From Epiperipatus broadwayi (Eukaryota; Onychophora; Udeonychophora; Euonychophora; Peripatidae), in assembly GCA_028023455.1 (NCBI GenBank), contig JAQFVV010012416.1, positions 8,561,967-8,625,966 of the forward strand: a stretch of 64,000 nucleotides of DNA, read 5' to 3'. Made by a program: the position numbers and the translations under genes. Shown piece after piece: positions 58,350-64,000 of this stretch (position 1 is the stretch's first letter; every line of letters begins with the position of its first letter). The notes beneath the pieces are model-generated. The model worked only from the letters and a program-made list of their open reading frames with translations. It did not search any database and was not told the DNA's origin.

Positions 58350-60493
58350 TGTAACGGGATATATATATATATATGCGTTACATTTAAATTCTAATATTTA
58401 ATATTTTTGTAAATATCTAATACTGAATTAAAAGCACAAACGTTCAAAATGCACAAATAACGAATTATTAATTTATTAATATGTTTGATTTAAATATTAA
58501 AATAAGATAAGCTTTAAAAAAAATTGTAGAATCGAAGCAAAGATTCTATAGTTTAAGTAAAATATAATAAAAGCCTTTTAATTTTAAAAATAACGAATCG
58601 AGTTTTTAATCTTAAAAATAAAAATTACAAACAGATCCTTAGGGCAAAATGACCATTGAAAAGATGATTAAGAAAGAGATAAGAGTCGAGGAATAAAAAC
58701 AAAAGACTTGCTTTTCCCACCCAAAGATATAGACACAGACCTCAGTGGAAAACCCAAAATCTACTTAGCCACAAACCCAAAATCTACTTGGTGACAAACT
58801 CAATGAACCAATGAAATACAGAGATGGAATATGTTTGATGGATCTGTGAATTCCAGAGATAAGATGCCTCAGGACTATAAAAGGAAGACTTCAAAAGAAA
58901 TAATTAATTGGAGAATTAGAAAATTAAAGTTTTAAATTCATTCTTATTCGTCTTTGCTGAAAGTAAAAATAAAAAATTTAAAAAGCTATTATCGCCGTCA
59001 CCAAGAATATAATCAGCCTCATTGTGCTTCCTTTGGTTGGGCCAGCCGGAGGCAGCTTTCATCTCCACAGATCCCGTCTTCAGAAATCATCGTAAATTTT
59101 CATAAATCGTCATAGATCTTTGTCGCGAAGGAACGAGTTCAGACAAAGGAAAATATAATTTATAAATGATAAAAATGAAATCTAAACTCTCTTAAATTTA
59201 AATTCTTCGAACTTTATTTGTTTCTAAAAATGAATTATAAACTTTCTTTCCTGAACAAACCTGAACTTTATCATTTATAAACTTTGCAATTTTAAACTCT
59301 GATCTAAAATTGAAACGTAATCTCTTAAAATATGCATTGTTTTTTTTTATTCATGCTTAATAAGATCTGTTTGTAATAGGGTAGGGTTTTGCAATTGCAA
59401 ACATAAAATTGAAAGATATATGCATCATTATTTGTGCATTATTAAATTCTAAAAATAGGTTAAAAATAGTATTTGTGGAAAAAAAAATAAGTTAAATATA
59501 ATGTGTTATCGTAAAATGATTTTAAAACCTTAAACTAAAGATTTTTTTTAGAATTAGATTAATAAATTGATTTAAATGTGGTTGAGTGTGGGTAGCTGTT
59601 TAGCCTCATTTGAATTAGGGGTTTTGACTTTGGACTATTTGTTTCGTAGTTGTGTCAATGCTGGTGGAGAGATATATGGACGTTTACATCAATGTAATGT
59701 GAAGTGTATTAGCATGAGTCCAACTGAATGCATGACCCCAAAGAGGTAGTCATACCATTGCAATGGACACAGATGTATTTCCTGCACCATTGATCCATTG
59801 CAGCTCTATGAATTGAGACAATAAGCCGGCAAGATAGACCACTCTCCCATCCATACGTAGCGTTTTTCTCTTTATATTACATGCATGATTCCTTAGCCAA
59901 ACAGATGTAAATTCCTGTACTGGATGAAGGTCATGCTTCTTCAAATAATATCATGCTATTCAGATGCACATTCCTGTCAGTGTGGTTTGATGCTAACATG
60001 TTCACATTGCATTGATTGCAGATATATATCTGGAAGTGAGCATTGGCGTGGTTGCGGACCTTTAGCCTGGAGTCAAGTACCTTGAAGATCTTTTAAAGGT
60101 GTCGTCTGGGTGGTCTATCTATGCTCGACATTCTAAGATTAAAATTAAAGTAAAAAGTAAATAAAATAATGATAATGAAACAAAATAAAGCATAATTTAT
60201 TTTTTAAGTTTGTGTTATTATTTATATATACGTAAATAAAGTTACTTTTTATGTTATTAGTACTGACAGTGATCTAGTAATTGTTTTTATTATTCTTTCT
60301 TAAGAGAAATATATTTAATAAATGTTTTAAAACTCTATTACTCCATGAACTAGTGGCAAGGGCTGGCGGTCGTAATCTTAACAGCGCGTATCTGTCTACT
60401 CTATAAATTTTCTAAGTTCAAATGGCCTAGTGGCGCCCTGTACAGCAGATACGCTAAGACTGGATAATTTGGAGATTTTTCCCGACCGTTATA
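58350..60493 (+). mobile_element. LTR-like repeat, copy B (~2.14 kb, probable solo LTR)
   Basis: Starts TGTAACGGGATATATA and ends GACCGTTATA, short inverted termini (TGTAACGG / CCGTTATA). ATTG immediately precedes (58346-58349) and follows (60494-60497), a candidate 4-bp target duplication. Nearly full-length similarity to copy A, with CCAAT at 58808-58812 and TATAAAAG at 58876-58883. No adjacent primer-binding site or pol. The minus frame at 59750-59944 is not coding. Confidence 0.6.
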
Positions 60494-60499
60494 ATTGAT

Positions 60500-61340
60500 A
60501 CTCTATCCAACAATGTATTTCTGAACATTTATTTATTATCTTGTAGACATATTAATCAGTATATTTCAAATCCCAATCTTGCCATTTTTAATTATATATT
60601 TATTTATTTACTCATTTATCTATTTTATTCATGATATTACTTTAAAATTCAAAAATAAATAAATGTAAAAGGAGTTGATTTATATCAACATATAAATAGC
60701 ATTATTTTGTAAATCCTGTCCTTTTATATTCGTACTTTTTTTACAATATACGTATTATCCTGTTGCACTAATTTCGATCCAATATTGTTTTTTGTGTAAA
60801 CTATTATAGAATTAATACCATACAAAATTGAAAAACATATATTATAGATTATGTTTATGTACATTTTATTCATTATTTGCATCCACGTATAAGTATCCTT
60901 AGATGTTACGTAATTTCCAGTTTCTAAAAATTAAACAATAAATTCTAAAGGTTACATTTAAAGAAATCTCTTTTTCAGATGGCACTTCATTCCCTTAACA
61001 TTATGAATCAAATTTTAAAAACTAACAAATTGTGATTTATGTATGACAAATGTTAATGGTTTTACTTGAACATGTGACTGATTTCTGATACATATTGATT
61101 ACATTTGCAGTTTTTATTATGAATAGCACTCATATAAATACATGACTGTATGAATAGGAATTTTAATTCTATTTTATTTCAATAATTTTATCAGATATAA
61201 TACAGGGGAATGCTTTTATTTTTTTATTTTTTTTTATTATTGTTGTTGTTGTTGCTGCTGTTATTATTATTACTATTATTATTATTAATTGCATTAAAAG
61301 TGATATGAAAAAAACATGAAAAGATGTTAATCTAAGTACA
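60500..61340. other. AT-rich intergenic stretch
   Basis: Nothing but a (TTG/TTA)n-like run at about 61236-61290. Confidence 0.4.
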
Positions 61341-61365
61341 TCAACAACAAAAAAGAATAATGTTG

Positions 61366-61455
61366 TCAAGCGTTGGTGGCCGAGTGGTTAGCACAGCAGC
61401 CTTACAAGCAGTTGTCCCAGGTTCAATTCCCAGCCGTTCTTTGACACATGAAAAA
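61366..61455 (+). mobile_element. tRNA-like short retroposon, freshest copy
   Basis: TCAAGCGTTGGTGGCCGAGT and GGTTAGCAC (A-box-like TGGCCGAGTGGTTA) and GGTTCAATTCC (canonical B box) in correct order ~35 nt apart, then TTTGACACATG and an A run. The flanks AAAAGAATAATGTTG at 61351-61365 and 61456-61470 are identical over 15 bp, showing a recent target-primed insertion. It is not a normal tRNA gene: no clean 7-bp acceptor stem. Confidence 0.8.
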
Positions 61456-61479
61456 AAAAGAATAATGTTGACTTATACA

Positions 61480-61860
61480 AAAAATATTACATTAGTAGTG
61501 ACGTTGTATTAGCAGATAAATTTTGCTTTTTCTTAGTGAACCAAATCAATACCAGTCAGAATAAGTAGTATTCTGTTATCTCTGAATATGTTAAGTCAAT
61601 AAACAACAAAAACTGAAATAGCTTTGTTCTTCATATTGATAGTTTAACATTTTGTGCAATGATAAATAGGAGGAAATGTATAAGTCCAAGTATTGATGGT
61701 ATTAGAATAGAATTTTGATATATTTAGTGATCTATGACTTATCATTATTAATAAAATTATTCTTCAAAATAGATTTCCTGATATATTAAAAGTTATGATT
61801 ATATCCATTTATAAAATAGAGTTAAATGGCTTTAATAATTACAGACCTATAGCCATTTTT
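61480..61860. other. AT-rich stretch
   Basis: No gene. A short frame around 61730-61860 (LLIKLFFKIDFLIY..) resembles a generic LINE RT piece but is too weak to call. Confidence 0.25.
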
Positions 61861-61867
61861 TCCTATA

Positions 61868-63178
61868 CACCTGGGTCTTGTTTTACGCGATAGATAGGTT
61901 CCTCAGAAAACACGCGCAAAAGAAATCGCACAAAAATAGATGTAACTAACCTTGAAAAAGGGGGGATACGGACTGTGATTTTTCAAAAATCGCATAAAGC
62001 AAAGCACCAACATAAAATTACTTTAAAATTCACACAAAAAAAAAAAAATAAGGAAATAAAATGACTAATAAAAAATTTCAAATTTGAAAAAAATTGATAC
62101 AAGACAAACTTTTTTTAACTATAATATTTAATTTTATTCAAAATAATATATTTTTATGCATAATTTACATTACAGTAATTTACATTTTTTTATACACGTT
62201 TTAGTTATTATTGCTATTTGCCAATAAACAGGTTCGTTTGCAAACTGATAAAAAATCAGTTTCTTCACAAGAGGAAATACAGCTAGCGCCAACTTCACTC
62301 TCATGTTGTGTTAATGGTTTTCTGGTGACAATGTAATTAGTAATTAATCTTTGAGATAATGATTTTATTAATTGTTTATGAAGCTCGTGATATCCAGACA
62401 TACAACCATTTAGCTCTCGTTGGAATTTAAGAGCACATTCGTGATTACTGTCATTAATAAGAAAATAATTTGCCAACTGATTAGCAAGTTAAAGACCTTC
62501 TCGAATCATTTTTGCAGTGAAAGGAACAGGTTCCACTTCTGTTTCATTATCCTTTTCTACACTGCTGGGAAAAATTTAATTAAAAGAAACAACTAAAAAT
62601 TAAATTCTTATTTTTGTTTTTAATTTTCAATTCCGTTTAAAAATCAAATTTTGTTTCACATCACATTAATTTCAGGTCACCTTAAGTAATTTTTAAATTG
62701 TTAATTACAATTAAAAATCAGATTTTAATTTTTAATTGTCAAATTTAATTGTGCCCACTGCTTTTACTCATCTTTTAAAAATAAACTTGCGGACACTAAA
62801 TGATTAATAATTGATTACGTTCTTTTTTAAAAAGCAAAAACAGAATGTGATTTAAAATGCATAATTAACACGCACAATGTTTAAACAAATTTACATTATA
62901 ATCTTGTAAAATTTAGTGTGTGTACATAAAATGTGGAAATCATGATTTTAATTTCATTATTGCATAAAATCTTACTATTATAAAGCACTGAAAATATTGA
63001 AATTATTAAGATGAAAATTGAATTCCAATAATGTGCTATTACTTTCAATATGACATAAGTGCACGAAATTTATTACTTAAAGTAATAGCCCATTATGGGA
63101 GTTCGACTTCCGGAGAAACATGAATTGCATAACTTCAAAATCGCATTAAATAAATCCACATAAAACGAGACCCAGGTG
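61868..63178 (-). mobile_element. Tigger/pogo-type deletion derivative (1.3 kb)
   Basis: TIRs: left CACCTGGGTCTTGTTTTACG and right, reversed, CACCTGGGTCTCGTTTTATG. Both sides are flanked by TATA, consistent with TA target duplication. It contains the C-terminal part of a transposase on the minus strand; the catalytic DDE region is missing, so it is an internally deleted, non-autonomous copy. Confidence 0.65.
62201..62577 (-). pseudogene. Tigger-type transposase C-terminal fragment
   Basis: Minus strand: SVEKDNETEVEPVPFTAKMI then REGL, a stop (about 62487-62491), then LANQLANYFLINDSNHE, KFQRELNGCMSGYHELHKQL and a Ser/Thr/Asn-rich tail to a stop at 62201. Acidic linker, amphipathic FTxxxIxEGL..A..L helix and the helical tail follow the layout of Tigger/pogo transposase C-termini. 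These lie after the DDE domain and are involved in protein contacts rather than catalysis. HTH and DDE parts are absent. One internal stop. Confidence 0.6.
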
Positions 63179-63374
63179 TATATCTAAAATAATTGAGAAA
63201 TATTTATATAATACTATTAAAGATTGTTTGTTTTTTTAATTTTTTTAAAAAATCACATGTTTTTTTTTAATGTAAAAGTACTACTAGTCTCTTAGAGGGT
63301 TTCTGATAATAAAAATCTTACCTTAAATGACAAAAAAATATGCTTATATCATAGTTAAAAAGTTTGTGATAATG

Positions 63375-64000
63375 GTATTTTAATATTATTTATTTGTTGG
63401 GCTATTTCCATCTCTAATATTAAATTAAGGAATTAGAAAATTTTAAACTTTTTTTTAAACTTTCTAAATACATTCACTATTGATAATATCACAGAGGTTA
63501 GTATTTAACACAATATTTTAAGTGGTATAATTCCTTCTATTTTTCAGATGTTGCTGACCTGACTAGTGGACAGTACTAGCATGGGAATTGAATCTGGACC
63601 TTTAGATTTTTTAATATTGAATTTAAAGTTAATGCTCTAGCCAACTGAACTATTCTACCAAATGCAACAGTCATTAGAAATTTTACATACATGTCTATGA
63701 GGGTTGTCCTGATTTCTCCCCTTTTTTCTTAAGAGCTAGGTTAATTAGTGGTTTCTAGAGATTATGTACAATCACACTGGGTTGACTTATGAAATCATTT
63801 GACATATTTATGTGAGCAGCTTCTTTGAATTTTCTTTTGTATATTGTTTCTTCTCTATTCAATATTTTTGCATTTTCACAATCGAGCATATGTTCATTGG
63901 TATATGCATGATCTGTTTCTTAGGATATGTTTTCTCTTTTCTAATCTTCAATTTGTGCTCTTTCAGTTACTTTTCAATGTGGCAGTTGGTCTCACCAGTA
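63375..64000 (-). mobile_element. Penelope-like element 3' part (family A), runs off window
   Basis: Same order on the minus strand as at 32.1 and 34.9 kb: terminus near 63380, eroded hammerhead-like core (about 63520-63550), tRNA-like segment (about 63570-63660), and a coding end where 63780-64000 corresponds to AHM.., the NEHM region and GETNCHIE-type residues before the window edge. More diverged than the other copies. The RT, if present, lies outside the window. Confidence 0.6.

Noticed and set aside
511-60493. Copies A and B of the 2.2 kb repeat as the two LTRs of one ~60 kb element
   Set aside because: The interval holds many unrelated insertions and a reverse copy, and there is no gag-pol or integrase. 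A and B differ too much for a recent pair and have different local flanks.
61366-61446. A functional tRNA gene
   Set aside because: A and B boxes are present, but no clean acceptor stem or anticodon arm was found, and the perfect target duplication plus A tail show it is a retroposon.

Overview
This is a strongly AT-rich eukaryotic window that is almost entirely repeats. I find no recognisable complete host gene. The best host-coding candidate is one open stretch of 92 codons on the minus strand at 3673-3948 that could be a terminal exon; I cannot name its gene. The transposon mix points to an invertebrate animal: Penelope-like elements (PLEs) with GIY-YIG tails, LINE fragments with reverse-transcriptase (RT) motifs, a pogo/Tigger-type deletion derivative, tRNA-like short retroposons, and hammerhead-ribozyme repeats. 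A degenerate AACCCT tract fits TTAGGG-type telomeres and argues weakly against insects and nematodes. I cannot name the species.

Layout. 1-2748: a truncated copy and a full copy of a ~2.2 kb LTR-like repeat, head to tail. Further copies lie at 37759-40000 (minus) and 58350-60493 (plus). The three full copies share CCAAT and TATA motifs ~460-530 bp from the start. 6762-7960: a TIR element with 7-of-8-bp target duplications and telomere-like DNA inside. 8.96-11.3 kb: a 380-bp MITE and two LINE fragments. 17.1-18.9 kb: a large foldback element and a PLE-end palindrome. 25-31 kb: tRNA-like retroposons, small foldbacks, and a 624-bp foldback carrying a GIY-YIG reading frame. 32.1-37.5 kb: one 5'-truncated PLE, a tandem hammerhead repeat (34.2-34.7 kb), and a 2.56 kb head-to-head PLE pair with an almost perfect 11-bp target duplication. 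41-54 kb: four foldback copies, MITEs, a MITE with an internal 42-bp minisatellite, and a 0.7 kb palindrome. 54.6-56.8 kb: a repeat copy, a LINE fragment, and a second tandem hammerhead repeat. 61.3-64 kb: a fresh tRNA-like retroposon with a perfect 15-bp target duplication, a Tigger-type element, and the 3' part of another PLE running off the window.

The most interesting signal is the number of hammerhead-like RNA motifs in unrelated-looking repeats. Two are convincing on paper. One, in the foldback copy at 46.6 kb, has a full CUGANGA/GAAA/GUC core and two-part stem I complementarity. The other, in the ~350-bp tandem units at 34.5 and 56.6 kb, resembles animal 'retrozymes' (small tandem repeats with type I hammerheads thought to move through circular RNA). 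Two further groups (PLE ends, and a GATTGC-stem group) carry core-like remnants. A plausible reading is that PLE machinery (RT plus GIY-YIG endonuclease) mobilised both the PLEs and these non-coding hammerhead repeats. That is inference. All alignments were done by eye, so percentages, boundaries and pairings are approximate.
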